This document shows, piece after piece, positions 42,147 to 50,365 of a stretch of DNA of 64,000 bases; position 1 is the first letter of the stretch; every line of letters begins with the position of its first letter. Source of the stretch: Paracoccaceae bacterium (GTDB taxonomy: Bacteria; Pseudomonadota; Alphaproteobacteria; Rhodobacterales; Rhodobacteraceae). The notes under the pieces were generated by a model. It was not told the origin of the DNA. It was given only the letters and a program-made list of their open reading frames with translations, and made no database searches. A program made the position numbers and the translations under genes. The DNA lies in NCBI GenBank assembly GCA_027489375.1, contig JAIXZW010000013.1, positions 372,001-436,000 on the forward strand. The letters run 5' to 3'.

Positions 42147-44645
42147 ATGAAAACGCATGTCAAAGCTCTTGTCGTCGGCGGTGGTGCCGTCGGCAACGGG
42201 ATCGCCTATCACCTTGCCAAGGCGGGGTGGGATACGATGCTGGTGGAGCGGGACGAGTTGACCTCGGGTTCCACATGGCATGCGGCGGGCTTGTTGCCGC
42301 TGTTCAACATGTCCTTCGCGACGACGCATATCCACAAATACTCGGTCGATTTCTACAAGGGGCTGGAGGCCGAGACGGGTCTGAACCCCGGCTTCTACGT
42401 GGTCGGCAACCTGCGCATGGCCCAGACGCAAGAGCGGATGGACGAATACATGCTTTATTCGTCGGTCGCCGAGACGGCTGGCGTTTACCACGAATTCATG
42501 ACGCCCGCGCAGATCAAGGAGCGTTGGCCGCTGGTGCGGACCGATGACCTGAAGGGCGCGCTGTTCCATCCGCAGGACGGCTACATCAACCCCGCCGACG
42601 TGACGCAGGCGATGGCCAAGGGCGCGCGGATGCTGGGTGCCACCATCGAGCGGCGGATTCAGGTGGATGCCTATCGCTGGACGGGTTCGGAATGGATCGT
42701 GTCGGTCACGCGGATGGTGGAGCAGGGCGGCAACCTTGTGCCGTCGGACGAGAAATACGAAATCCACGCCGAGCATGTCGTGACCGCCACGGGCAACCAT
42801 GCCCAGCGCACGGCGCGTCTGTTGGGGATCAAGATTCCGGCCATTCCGGTCGAACACCAGTATATCGTGACCGAGCCGGACCCCGCGCTGGTCGAATGGC
42901 GCAAGACCAACCCGCAGCACCCCGTGCTGCGCGATGCCGATGCCAAGTGGTATGTGCGCGAAGAGCGGGGCGGCTGGATCCTTGGCCCCTATGAAAAGGG
43001 TGCGCCTGCGCGGTTCCTTTATGACGTGCCGCAGGGGTTCCGTGCGGACCTCTTCCCGCTCGACCTTGAACGGATCGAGGCGGAATACATGTCGATGATC
43101 CATCGTCTGCCGTCTTCGGAAACCGTGGGTCTGAAGGACGATTTCAACGGCCCGATCTGCTATACGCCGGACGGCAACCCGCTGGTCGGCCCCGCGCCGG
43201 GTCTGCGCAACATGTGGCTGGCCGAGGGCTTCAGCTTCGGGATCACCGCGGCGGGCGGGACGGGGTATTACCTTGCCCAGTTGATGACGCAAGGCGAGGC
43301 CGAGATCGACATGGCGAGCCTTGATCCCAAGCGCTACGGCAACTGGATGACGACCGAATACGCGGCGCGCAAGAACGAGGAATGCTACGACCACGTGTTC
43401 GTGCTGCACCACCCGGATGAGGAGCGCGAGGCGTGCCGCCCGCTGCGGACCGCCCCCGTCTATGACCGCCAGAAGGATCTGGGCGCGCAGTTCGGGCAGG
43501 TGAACGGCTGGGAACGCCCGATCTACTACGGCCCCAAGGATGCGCCCGCCGATTTCGACCACAATTCCCGCAGCTTCCGCCGTGGCGGCTGGTGGCAATA
43601 TGCGGTCGAAGAGGCCAAGGCGATCCGCGAGACCGCCGGTCTGATCGACGCGACCGCATTCACCAAGCATATCGTGCGCGGACCGGGGGCGACGGCCTTC
43701 CTCGACTGGTTCACCTGCAACGCGCTGCCCAAGGTGGGGCGGATCAACCTGACCTATGCGCTGACGGCGCATGGCACGACGCGGACGGAATATACCATCG
43801 TGCGCAATGGCGAGAACGACTACTACCTCGTCTCGGCGGGGGCGTGGACGGCTTATGACGCCGATTACCTGAAGAAATGCGCCGAAGACTTCATGGGCAA
43901 TGGCGGTGGTTACATCGACATCCATGACGTGACGACCCAGTGGGGGGTGTTCGCGCTTGCAGGGCCGAACAGCCGTGCGATCCTGAAGGAACTGGTAAAG
44001 GACGCCGATCCCGACACGGTGCTGTCGAACAAGCGCTTCCCGTGGCTGTCGGCGCGGAAGATCGAGCTTGGCATGTGCCCCGTCAACGCGATCCGCGTGG
44101 CCTATACGGGCGAGCTTGGCTGGGAACTTCACCATCCCATCGAGATGCAGCGCTACCTGTGGGACCAGTTGATGGTGGCGGGTGCGAAGCACGGGATGAA
44201 GCTGGTCGGCGCGCGGGCGCAGAACTGGCTGCGGCAGGAAAAGAGCTACCGCGCCTTCGGCAACGAGCTTGGCCGCGACGCGACCCCTCTGGAAGCCGCG
44301 CTGGACCGCTTCGTCGACCTGTCGAAGGACTTCCAAGGCAAGGACGCCATGCTCAAGACCGGCATCCGCAGCAAATGCGTGACCGTGCTGATCGACGGGC
44401 CGTCGGACACCGATCCGTGGGGCAAGGAAGCGCTGGTCATCAATGGCGAGAAGATCGGGCGTCTGACCAGTGGCGGCTATTCGGTGGCTTTCGGCAAGCA
44501 GATCGGCATGGGCTATGTGCGCCCCGATCTGGCGGAAGTGGGCACCAAGATGCAGGTCCGCATCAACCGCGAACTTTGGGATGCCGTGGTGGTGGAGGAC
44601 AGCCCGTTCGATCCGACGAACGCCCGCATCCGCGTGGATGGTTGA
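42147..44645 (+). CDS. FAD-dependent oxidoreductase with GcvT domain (dimethylglycine/sarcosine dehydrogenase type)
   Basis: An 832-residue cytoplasmic flavoenzyme. The N-terminal 430 residues are a DAO-type FAD domain (ALVVGGGAVGNGIAYHLAKA). GSTWHAAGL places His45 where dimethylglycine dehydrogenase binds FAD covalently. The C-terminal 390 residues are an aminomethyltransferase (GcvT) fold that passes the released one-carbon unit to tetrahydrofolate (YTGELGWELHHP, then GARAQNWLRQEKSYRAFGNE). Related enzymes demethylate dimethylglycine, sarcosine or other methylated amines; the substrate here is unknown. I start at the ATG in TTCCATGAAAACGC because upstream extension runs through repeats. Confidence 0.88.
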   Translation: MKTHVKALVVGGGAVGNGIAYHLAKAGWDTMLVERDELTSGSTWHAAGLLPLFNMSFATTHIHKYSVDFYKGLEAETGLNPGFYVVGNLRMAQTQERMDEYMLYSSVAETAGVYHEFMTPAQIKERWPLVRTDDLKGALFHPQDGYINPADVTQAMAKGARMLGATIERRIQVDAYRWTGSEWIVSVTRMVEQGGNLVPSDEKYEIHAEHVVTATGNHAQRTARLLGIKIPAIPVEHQYIVTEPDPALVEWRKTNPQHPVLRDADAKWYVREERGGWILGPYEKGAPARFLYDVPQGFRADLFPLDLERIEAEYMSMIHRLPSSETVGLKDDFNGPICYTPDGNPLVGPAPGLRNMWLAEGFSFGITAAGGTGYYLAQLMTQGEAEIDMASLDPKRYGNWMTTEYAARKNEECYDHVFVLHHPDEEREACRPLRTAPVYDRQKDLGAQFGQVNGWERPIYYGPKDAPADFDHNSRSFRRGGWWQYAVEEAKAIRETAGLIDATAFTKHIVRGPGATAFLDWFTCNALPKVGRINLTYALTAHGTTRTEYTIVRNGENDYYLVSAGAWTAYDADYLKKCAEDFMGNGGGYIDIHDVTTQWGVFALAGPNSRAILKELVKDADPDTVLSNKRFPWLSARKIELGMCPVNAIRVAYTGELGWELHHPIEMQRYLWDQLMVAGAKHGMKLVGARAQNWLRQEKSYRAFGNELGRDATPLEAALDRFVDLSKDFQGKDAMLKTGIRSKCVTVLIDGPSDTDPWGKEALVINGEKIGRLTSGGYSVAFGKQIGMGYVRPDLAEVGTKMQVRINRELWDAVVVEDSPFDPTNARIRVDG

Positions 44646-44674
44646 GAGGGCGGAAGCGGGGGGCCAGCCCCCCC

Positions 44675-44715
44675 AGTCCATCGGTTTCTTGAACCGATGG
44701 CGAAACCGATGGACT
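44675..44715. repeat. Perfect 13-bp inverted repeat with inner direct copy
   Basis: AGTCCATCGGTTT and AAACCGATGGACT flank a 15-base loop that itself contains GAACCGATGG, an alternative partner for the left arm. It follows the oxidoreductase stop and precedes another ATATTTGGG repeat copy (44716-44737). It could act as its terminator or an RNA switch-like structure. Confidence 0.7.
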
Positions 44716-44737
44716 ACCCCCGGGATATTTGGGAAAA

Positions 44738-44773
44738 GAAGAAAGGGCGCGGCGAAGGCTGCGCCCTTTCTTC
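44738..44773. terminator. Bidirectional terminator between convergent genes
   Basis: GAAGAAAGGGCGC and GCGCCCTTTCTTC form a perfect 13-bp stem with a 10-base loop. It lies directly beyond the stop of the DeoR gene and ends in a TTCTTTT stretch on the minus strand. It would also stop read-through from the oxidoreductase gene. Confidence 0.75.
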
Positions 44774-44774
44774 G

Positions 44775-45515
44775 TCAGGCCATATGGTGGGCCGCGCCAG
44801 CGGGAAGCCAGTCGGGGCGCGGGGTGGTGGTGATCAAAGTGCCAAGCGCAGAGAGCGGGGCGATGGCCCAAGGGCTGGTTGCGCCGAGTTTGTCGGACGT
44901 GGCGAGGACGGCGACTTCGGCTGCGCTTCTGACGAGGGTGGCTTTCAGCGCCGCCTCTTCGGGGTCGCCTGTGGTCAGGCCGGTTTCGGTATGGATGCCG
45001 GTCACGCCAAGGAGGCACAGGTCGGCGCGGAGGCGGGAATAGGCCTCTTGCGCTACGGGTCCGGCGGCAACCATCGAGTGGCGGAAGATGCGCCCGCCGA
45101 TCAGGATGATGTCGATTCCCGCATGGCCTTCGAGTGCCGCAGCGAAGGCGGGGCTGTGGGTTATGACGGTGCAGGACAGATCGCGCGGAAGGGCATCGGG
45201 CAGACATTGATGCGTGGTTCCGCCGTCCACTACGATGGTCATTCCGTTCCGAAACAGGCGGGCCGCACCATGCGCAAGTCTGCGCTTTTCATCCTGTGCG
45301 ATGGCCGCCCTGTCGGCAAAGGGGCGGTGGGTCGGTGAAAGGGGAAGTGCGCCGCCGTGAACGCGCAAGAGGTGCCCTTCGGCTGCCAGTTCGCGCAGGT
45401 CGCGGCGGATCGTATCTTCGGAGGTGCCGAAGGCGGCTGCGGCCTCGGTCGCGACGATGCGGCCGGTGGTCGCGAGGCGTTCCAGCAGGAGGGCGCGGCG
45501 ATGGGTGGTCAGCAT
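44775..45515 (-). CDS. DeoR-family transcriptional regulator
   Basis: A 246-residue DeoR/GlpR-type repressor. The N-terminal helix-turn-helix is LLERLATTGRIVATEAAAAF followed by GTSEDTIRRDLREL. The C-terminal sugar-phosphate-sensor domain has VDGGTTHQCLP, the DeoR-type LIGGRIFRHSM and TGIHTETGLT. I use MLTTHRRAL as the start; 17 codons upstream there is another ATG. It is divergent from the DUF4406 gene across a short gap with a dyad. The ligand is probably a phosphorylated sugar or nucleoside product, by family only. Confidence 0.88.
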   Translation of the reverse strand: MLTTHRRALLLERLATTGRIVATEAAAAFGTSEDTIRRDLRELAAEGHLLRVHGGALPLSPTHRPFADRAAIAQDEKRRLAHGAARLFRNGMTIVVDGGTTHQCLPDALPRDLSCTVITHSPAFAAALEGHAGIDIILIGGRIFRHSMVAAGPVAQEAYSRLRADLCLLGVTGIHTETGLTTGDPEEAALKATLVRSAAEVAVLATSDKLGATSPWAIAPLSALGTLITTTPRPDWLPAGAAHHMA

Positions 45516-45531
45516 TGTTGCCCGATGTTGC

Positions 45532-45551
45532 GCATTATTGCATGATAATGC
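45532..45551. promoter_or_regulatory. Dyad between the DeoR gene and the DUF4406 gene
   Basis: GCATTAT-TGCATG-ATAATGC is a perfect 7-bp inverted repeat 16 bases upstream of the DeoR start, next to repeated TGTTGC motifs. It is a plausible autoregulatory operator for the DeoR protein, serving both directions. Confidence 0.45.
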
Positions 45552-45592
45552 ACGAATCAGCGCCAACTGGCAAGCATCGGAGGTGGACGAGG

Positions 45593-45964
45593 ATGACCGA
45601 ACGCATGATGATCCTGATCGCGGGGCCGTATCGGTCTGGCACGGGGGACGATCCGGTACGGATGGCGGCCAATTTGGCGCGGTTGGAGGAGGCGGCCTTT
45701 CCGATTTTTGCCAAGGGGCATGTGCCGATGATCGGGGAGTGGGCGGCCTTGCCGATCCTGCGCGGGGCGGGGGGCGGCGCGGTAGGCAGCCCGCCCTATG
45801 ATGCCGTGATGCACCCGACGGCGCATCGTTTGCTGGCGAAATGCGATGGCGTGCTGCGATTGGCGGGCGACTCGGCGGGGGCGGATCAGGATGTCAGGAT
45901 CGCACGGGAACGCGGCTTGCCGGTCTGGTTCGATCTGGCAGAGATACCGGAGGCGACGGGCTAG
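45593..45964 (+). CDS. DUF4406 (nucleoside deoxyribosyltransferase-like) protein
   Basis: A 123-residue cytoplasmic protein beginning MTERMMILIAGPYRSGTGDD, with the small Rossmann-like pattern of the DUF4406/nucleoside 2-deoxyribosyltransferase group (IAGPYR, later ADQDVRIARERGLPVWF). A GGAGG ribosome site nine bases upstream supports this ATG. The catalytic glutamate of true deoxyribosyltransferases is not obvious. It is divergent from the DeoR regulator, which may control it. Function unproven. Confidence 0.75.
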   Translation: MTERMMILIAGPYRSGTGDDPVRMAANLARLEEAAFPIFAKGHVPMIGEWAALPILRGAGGGAVGSPPYDAVMHPTAHRLLAKCDGVLRLAGDSAGADQDVRIARERGLPVWFDLAEIPEATG

Positions 45965-45988
45965 TGCTGCGGCGCGGTGGCGTCGGCT

Positions 45989-46777
45989 TCACCCCGCATT
46001 CGCCGCCAGCCATGCCTGCCACTGGCTTGCGCTGCCGTTGAAGGCGTTGAGGTCGACTTCGCCGGGGACGCCGGGGACGGCTCCGGTGCTGGAGTATTGC
46101 CAGAAGGTCCAGGGGCGGCCGCCGTAAAGCGCGTCGGGGTGGGCGGCGACGGAGCGGAGCCAGAAGTCGTAGGGGCCGACGCGCCAGAGCTGGGTGTCGC
46201 GGTAGAAATCAACGCTCGTGTAGATCACGGGGCGCTTGCCGTAGTGGGCTTCGATCGCTTGCAGGAAGATGCGGGCTTCGGAGCGGATCACGGCACCGGA
46301 GCGGCGGATCGTGCAGGTGGGGGAGAAGGGTGTCCATTCGAGGTCGAGGACGGGGGGAAGGCTGCCTGCCTCGCGCGGGACGTGGCGGATGAACCAGCGG
46401 GCTTGTTCGGCGGCGGGGCGGCAGTGGTAGAAGAAATGATAGGCCCCGTGGGCCACGCCTGCGCGGCGGGCGGCGCGCCAGTTGTCGCGGAAGGCGGGGT
46501 CGAGGATGTCGCCGCCCTCGGTCGCTTTCAGCCACGCGAAGGTGACGCCGTTGGCGCGGGCGGTGCGCCAGTCGATCTGCGGCTGGTGGCGCGAGGCGTC
46601 GATGCCGTGGACGGGGTGGTCCTGCGGGGCGCGGAAGCCGAAGTCATGCGGGGCGGTGTCGGCGAAGTTGAGCCTTGGCGCGGGTTGGCCGTAGGTGGCG
46701 GGGGCAACCGATGGCGCGGGCGCGCTGCCGCAGGCGGCGAGGGTGAGGGCGAAGAGGAGGGAGAGCGCGCGGATCAT
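45989..46777 (-). CDS. GH25 muramidase, lipoprotein
   Basis: Predicted cell-wall lysozyme of glycoside hydrolase family 25. The N-terminus MIRALSLLFALTLAACGSAP is a lipoprotein signal peptide with lipobox LAAC, so the enzyme should be anchored in a membrane on the periplasmic side. The domain opens with HGIDASRHQPQIDW. The catalytic pair is in PPVLDLEW, and it closes with FWQYSSTG. An ATG five codons upstream (MHHTG) is an alternative start. It follows DUF4406 convergently with a 24-base gap. Confidence 0.88.
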   Translation of the reverse strand: MIRALSLLFALTLAACGSAPAPSVAPATYGQPAPRLNFADTAPHDFGFRAPQDHPVHGIDASRHQPQIDWRTARANGVTFAWLKATEGGDILDPAFRDNWRAARRAGVAHGAYHFFYHCRPAAEQARWFIRHVPREAGSLPPVLDLEWTPFSPTCTIRRSGAVIRSEARIFLQAIEAHYGKRPVIYTSVDFYRDTQLWRVGPYDFWLRSVAAHPDALYGGRPWTFWQYSSTGAVPGVPGEVDLNAFNGSASQWQAWLAANAG

Positions 46778-46855
46778 GCCGGTATGGTGCATGATCCGCA
46801 GGGGTCTGTCACCTGCCCGTTCGGAGGCGCGGGCAGGCGGCGGGCGGCAAGCCGC

Positions 46856-47929
46856 CTAGCCGAAGCGGGCGGGGTCGAGCGCGGCGACGAGGTCGGCGGA
46901 GAGGCCGGTCGCACGCCCCCCGATCAGGTCGGCGGCGAGTTGGCTTGCAGCGGGCGAGGACTGGAAGCCGTAGCCGCCCTGCCCTGCCAGCCAGAAGAAG
47001 GCGGGGTCGCGGGCATCGCGGCCGATCACCAGCACGCGGTCGGGCGAGAAGGTGCGAAGGCCGGCCCAGTTGGAAATCAGGCGGGTGACGGGTTCGCTGA
47101 CCATCTCTTCATAGCGCGCGAGGCCTTCGGCGAGGACCATGTCGTCGGCCCATGCGTCATGCGGGTCCATCGGGTGTTCCTCGGCGGGCGAGACGATGAG
47201 CGCGCCTGCGTCGGGTTTGGCGTACCACGTCTCGCCCGCGCCGAAGATCATCGGCCAGCGCGACAGGTCATGCCCGCCGGGGGCGGGGATGCGGGCCATC
47301 GAGCGGCGGTTGGGCTGGAAGCCGAGCGGCTGGACGCCCGCCATTTTCGCAATCACGTCGACCCATGCGCCTGCGGCGTTGATCAGGGTGGTGGCGGTGA
47401 AGTCCTCGCCCCCTGCAGTGACGGTCCAGCCCGTGGCGGTGCGGGTGATGGCGGTGACGGGGGCGCCGGTGGCGATGCGGGCACCGCGGGACCGCGCCTC
47501 GCGTGCGAAGTTCTGGAGGAGGAGGTCGGTGTCGATGTCCCAGGCGTGGTCGGCATGGGCGGCGAAGGCAACCTGATCGTTGAGGACGGGGACCATCGAC
47601 CGCGCCTCGTCCGGTGTGACGGGGGTCATGTGCATCGTATCGACGTCGTGGCGGAAGGCGTCGCCCTCCTCCGCCTTGGCGACGATCAGGAGGCCGCGCG
47701 GGGTGAGGAGGTCGGGATGGCTGCGGAAGTGGTCGCCCGAAGCGAGGGAGAGTTCCACCACCGCAGGCGCGCCGTAGCGCGGTTCGTAAAGGGCGGCGGA
47801 ACGGCCCGAGGCGTGGTGGGCGAGGTTCGACTCCGTCTCGACCAGCGCGACGCTGCCGAGTTCGGAGAGGCGGGCGGCTGCCGACACGCCGGCAATGCCG
47901 CCGCCGATGATGAGGAAATCGGTGTTCAT
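46856..47929 (-). CDS. FAD-dependent oxidoreductase (DAO/glycine oxidase family)
   Basis: A 357-residue flavoprotein starting MNTDFLIIGGGIAGVSAAAR, with the GxGxxG of FAD binding. ASGRSAALYEPRYG follows, and the C-terminal AGLRTFSPDRVLVIGRD and GQGGYGFQSSPAAS are typical of D-amino-acid or N-methyl-amino-acid oxidases. It deaminates or demethylates a small amine in related proteins; the substrate is unknown. The inner ATG is used because it places the FAD motif at the N-terminus. It is alone on this strand before a repeat-filled gap. Confidence 0.85.
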   Translation of the reverse strand: MNTDFLIIGGGIAGVSAAARLSELGSVALVETESNLAHHASGRSAALYEPRYGAPAVVELSLASGDHFRSHPDLLTPRGLLIVAKAEEGDAFRHDVDTMHMTPVTPDEARSMVPVLNDQVAFAAHADHAWDIDTDLLLQNFAREARSRGARIATGAPVTAITRTATGWTVTAGGEDFTATTLINAAGAWVDVIAKMAGVQPLGFQPNRRSMARIPAPGGHDLSRWPMIFGAGETWYAKPDAGALIVSPAEEHPMDPHDAWADDMVLAEGLARYEEMVSEPVTRLISNWAGLRTFSPDRVLVIGRDARDPAFFWLAGQGGYGFQSSPAASQLAADLIGGRATGLSADLVAALDPARFG

Positions 47930-48090
47930 GAGCGCGTCATTGCACGTCGGGCGGGTGGACGCCACGACAAGCGCGACGGGTTTTGATCAAATGCGACAGA
48001 GAGGGTGCGGTCTGCGCCTTGTCTGACCCGCCCGCGCCGCTGCGGCCCCCGTCGCAGGGGGGCTGTCTGCTCCCCACGGCGCAAGGCGCC

Positions 48091-48206
48091 TCCCCCCGAG
48101 GATATTTGGACAGCGTGAAGGGGACAGAGGCGCCTTTCCCTTCATCCTTGCCCAAATACTCGCAGGGGGTGAGGCCCGTCAGGGCCGAGGGGGGCGGCGG
48201 CCCCCC
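48091..48206. repeat. Head-to-head pair of palindromic repeats in a 364-base gap
   Basis: CCCCCCGAGGATATTTGGAC (from 48092) and, inverted, CTTCATCCTTGCCCAAATAC (from 48140) are two copies of the repeat facing each other, with GGGCCGAGGGGGGCGG following. Apart from this and a terminator, the region between the FAD oxidase and the BMP gene holds no recognisable gene. Confidence 0.8.
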
Positions 48207-48246
48207 TTTTGCGAAAGGTGTAAAGCGTGCTGTTGGCACCAATAGA

Positions 48247-48272
48247 AAAGGCCCGCCACAAGGGCGGGCCTT
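48247..48272 (-). terminator. Terminator of the xdh-importer operon
   Basis: AAAGGCCCGCC / GGCGGGCCTTT is a perfect 11-bp stem with a 4-base loop, giving TTTTCTATT on the minus strand. It lies 22 bases beyond the stop of the BMP gene. Confidence 0.85.
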
Positions 48273-48293
48273 TCCCGAGCGTTCAGGCGGCGA

Positions 48294-49391
48294 TCAGGAC
48301 GGGATGTCGCCCGTGATGCCTTCGACGTAGAAGTTCATGCCGAGCAGTTCACCATCCGGCGCGGTTGCGCCTTCGGCGAGCCATGCCGAGCCGTCCTGCT
48401 TGTTGATCGGGCCGGTGAAGGGGTGGTAGGTGCCCGCGCCGATGGAGTCGCGCAGCGCCTCGGCCTCGGCCTTGACGTCTGCGGGAACGGCATCGGTGAT
48501 TTCGCCGATCTGCACTTCGCCGCCGCCGATGCCTTCCCAGACGTCGACCTGGGCGTAGGAGCCGTCAAGCAGCGCGCCGACGCGCTTGATGTAATAGGGT
48601 GCCCAGTTGTCGATGATCGACGAGACGCGGGGCGACGGCTTGTATTCCGACATGTCCGACGCCTGACCGAAGCCGATCACCTTGCCCTCTGTCTTGGCCG
48701 CTTCGGCAAGCGGAGCGGTCGAGTCGGTGTGCGAGGCGATGACGTCGACGCCCTGGTCGATGAGCGCCTTGGCCGCATCGGCTTCCTTGGCGGGGTCGAA
48801 CCAGGTGAAGGCCCAGACGACCGAGAGTTCGACCGCGGGGTTCGCCTTTTTGGCGTGGAGGTAGTAGGAGTTGATGCCCATCACCACTTCGGGGATCGGG
48901 AAGGAGCCGATGTAGCCGATCTTGTTGGTCTTGGTCATCTTGCCCGCGATGTGGCCCTGAACGGCGCGGCCTTCGTAGAAGCGGGCGTTGTAGGTCGAGA
49001 CGTTGGCGCTGTCGCGCTTGTAGCCCGTGGCGTGTTCGAACTTCACATCGGGGAATTTGGCGGCGACGGCGTTGGTCGCGTCCATGTAGCCGAAGGAGGT
49101 GGTGAAGATGATGTTGCAGCCCGAGAGCGCCATCTGCGTCAGCGCGCGTTCGGCATCGGCGCCTTCGGGGACGTTTTCCTGCCAGACGACTTCGACCTTG
49201 TCGCCGTATTCCTGCTGGACGGCGAGCGCGCCCTGATGGTGCTGGAAGGTCCAGCCGCCGTCACCGATCGGGCCAACGTAGATGAAACCGGCCTTCACCT
49301 TTTCGAGGCCCTGCGCGAAGGCGAGCTTGCCGCCCATCATGGTTGCGAAACCAAGCGCTGCGCCGCCTTTCAGGATCGATCTTCTTTGCAT
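48294..49391 (-). CDS. BMP-family ABC transporter substrate-binding protein
   Basis: A 365-residue periplasmic receptor of the basic membrane protein/nucleoside-binding family. The N-terminus MQRRSILKGGAALGFATMMG has a twin-arginine-like RRSILK and ends GGKLAFAQG, so Tat export is possible. Family features follow: GFIYVGPIGDGGWTFQHHQG, later FATGYK-like EHATGYKRD and NKIGYIGSFPIPEVV. Relatives bind nucleosides or purines; location behind xdhABC and two permeases favours a purine ligand. AGGGGAAT precedes this ATG. It is the last gene of the operon. Confidence 0.92.
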   Translation of the reverse strand: MQRRSILKGGAALGFATMMGGKLAFAQGLEKVKAGFIYVGPIGDGGWTFQHHQGALAVQQEYGDKVEVVWQENVPEGADAERALTQMALSGCNIIFTTSFGYMDATNAVAAKFPDVKFEHATGYKRDSANVSTYNARFYEGRAVQGHIAGKMTKTNKIGYIGSFPIPEVVMGINSYYLHAKKANPAVELSVVWAFTWFDPAKEADAAKALIDQGVDVIASHTDSTAPLAEAAKTEGKVIGFGQASDMSEYKPSPRVSSIIDNWAPYYIKRVGALLDGSYAQVDVWEGIGGGEVQIGEITDAVPADVKAEAEALRDSIGAGTYHPFTGPINKQDGSAWLAEGATAPDGELLGMNFYVEGITGDIPS

Positions 49392-49435
49392 TTCTATTCC
49401 CCTCATACGGGCTTTCGCCCCCTGTTAAATGCCCC

Positions 49436-50365
49436 TTAGCGTGAGGCGTGGAAGTTCTGTCCGAGCGCGGCTGGCGCGTTCATCGAAGCCCTGCCCTTGC
49501 CCGAGGACATGATCACCAACACGAGAATGGTTATCAGATAGGGTGACATGGACAAGTATTGCACAGGTATAGCCGCTCCGGCTGCCTGAAGGTTGAGCTG
49601 GAGCACGGTGATCCCGCCGAAAAGATAGGCACCGAGCAGGATGCGCCACGGACGCCAGCTTGCGAAGACGACGATGGCGAGGGCGATCCAGCCTGCGCCT
49701 GCTGTGATCCCGTCGGTCCATTGCGGGACGCGGACGAGGCTGATGTAGGCGCCGCCCAATCCGGCCATCGCGCCGCCGAACATGATGGCGAGCATGCGGA
49801 TGCGGATCACCTTGTAGCCCAGCGCGTGTGCGGCATCGTGGCTTTCGCCCACGGCGCGCAGAATCAGTCCGGTGCGGGTGTATTTCAGAACGGCCCAGAC
49901 GGCGGCAACGATGAGGATGGAGGCGTAGACCACCCAGTCATGGGAGAAGAGGATGCGGCCCAGGGCCGGAATATCGGACAGCGGCCCCAGCGGCACCACG
50001 CCGGTCGGCGGCGGTTTGATGCCGTTGTAGCCCTGCCCGATCATGGACGACAGGCCAAGGCCGAAGAGCGTGAGGGCGAGGCCCGTCGCCACCTGATTGG
50101 ACAGGAAATACTGCGTCAGCACGCCGAAGATCAGCGACAGCAACGCGCCACCCACAGCCCCGCCAAGGAAGCCCAGATAAGGGTTCCCCGTGGCGACCGC
50201 CGTGACGAAGCCGCAGATCGCGCCCATGATCATCATCCCCTCGACCCCGAGGTTCAGCACTCCCGCCTTTTCCACGACCAGCTCGCCGATGGCGGCAAGG
50301 ATGATCGGGACCGAGGCCACCATGAGCGAGGCGATGAGGATGGCCGGATTGATTCCACCAAGCAT
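49436..50365 (-). CDS. ABC transporter permease, nucleoside/purine type (second)
   Basis: A 309-residue inner-membrane permease of the BPD_transp_2 family with about eight to ten hydrophobic segments. It begins MLGGINPAILIASLMVASVP and has the typical ELVVEKAGVLNLGVEGMMIM. The coupling helix region is RAVGESHDAAHALGYKVIRI. Its ATG overlaps the stop of the preceding permease gene by one base. With that gene it forms the membrane part of the importer. It stands 44 bases before the BMP gene. Confidence 0.93.
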   Translation of the reverse strand: MLGGINPAILIASLMVASVPIILAAIGELVVEKAGVLNLGVEGMMIMGAICGFVTAVATGNPYLGFLGGAVGGALLSLIFGVLTQYFLSNQVATGLALTLFGLGLSSMIGQGYNGIKPPPTGVVPLGPLSDIPALGRILFSHDWVVYASILIVAAVWAVLKYTRTGLILRAVGESHDAAHALGYKVIRIRMLAIMFGGAMAGLGGAYISLVRVPQWTDGITAGAGWIALAIVVFASWRPWRILLGAYLFGGITVLQLNLQAAGAAIPVQYLSMSPYLITILVLVIMSSGKGRASMNAPAALGQNFHASR

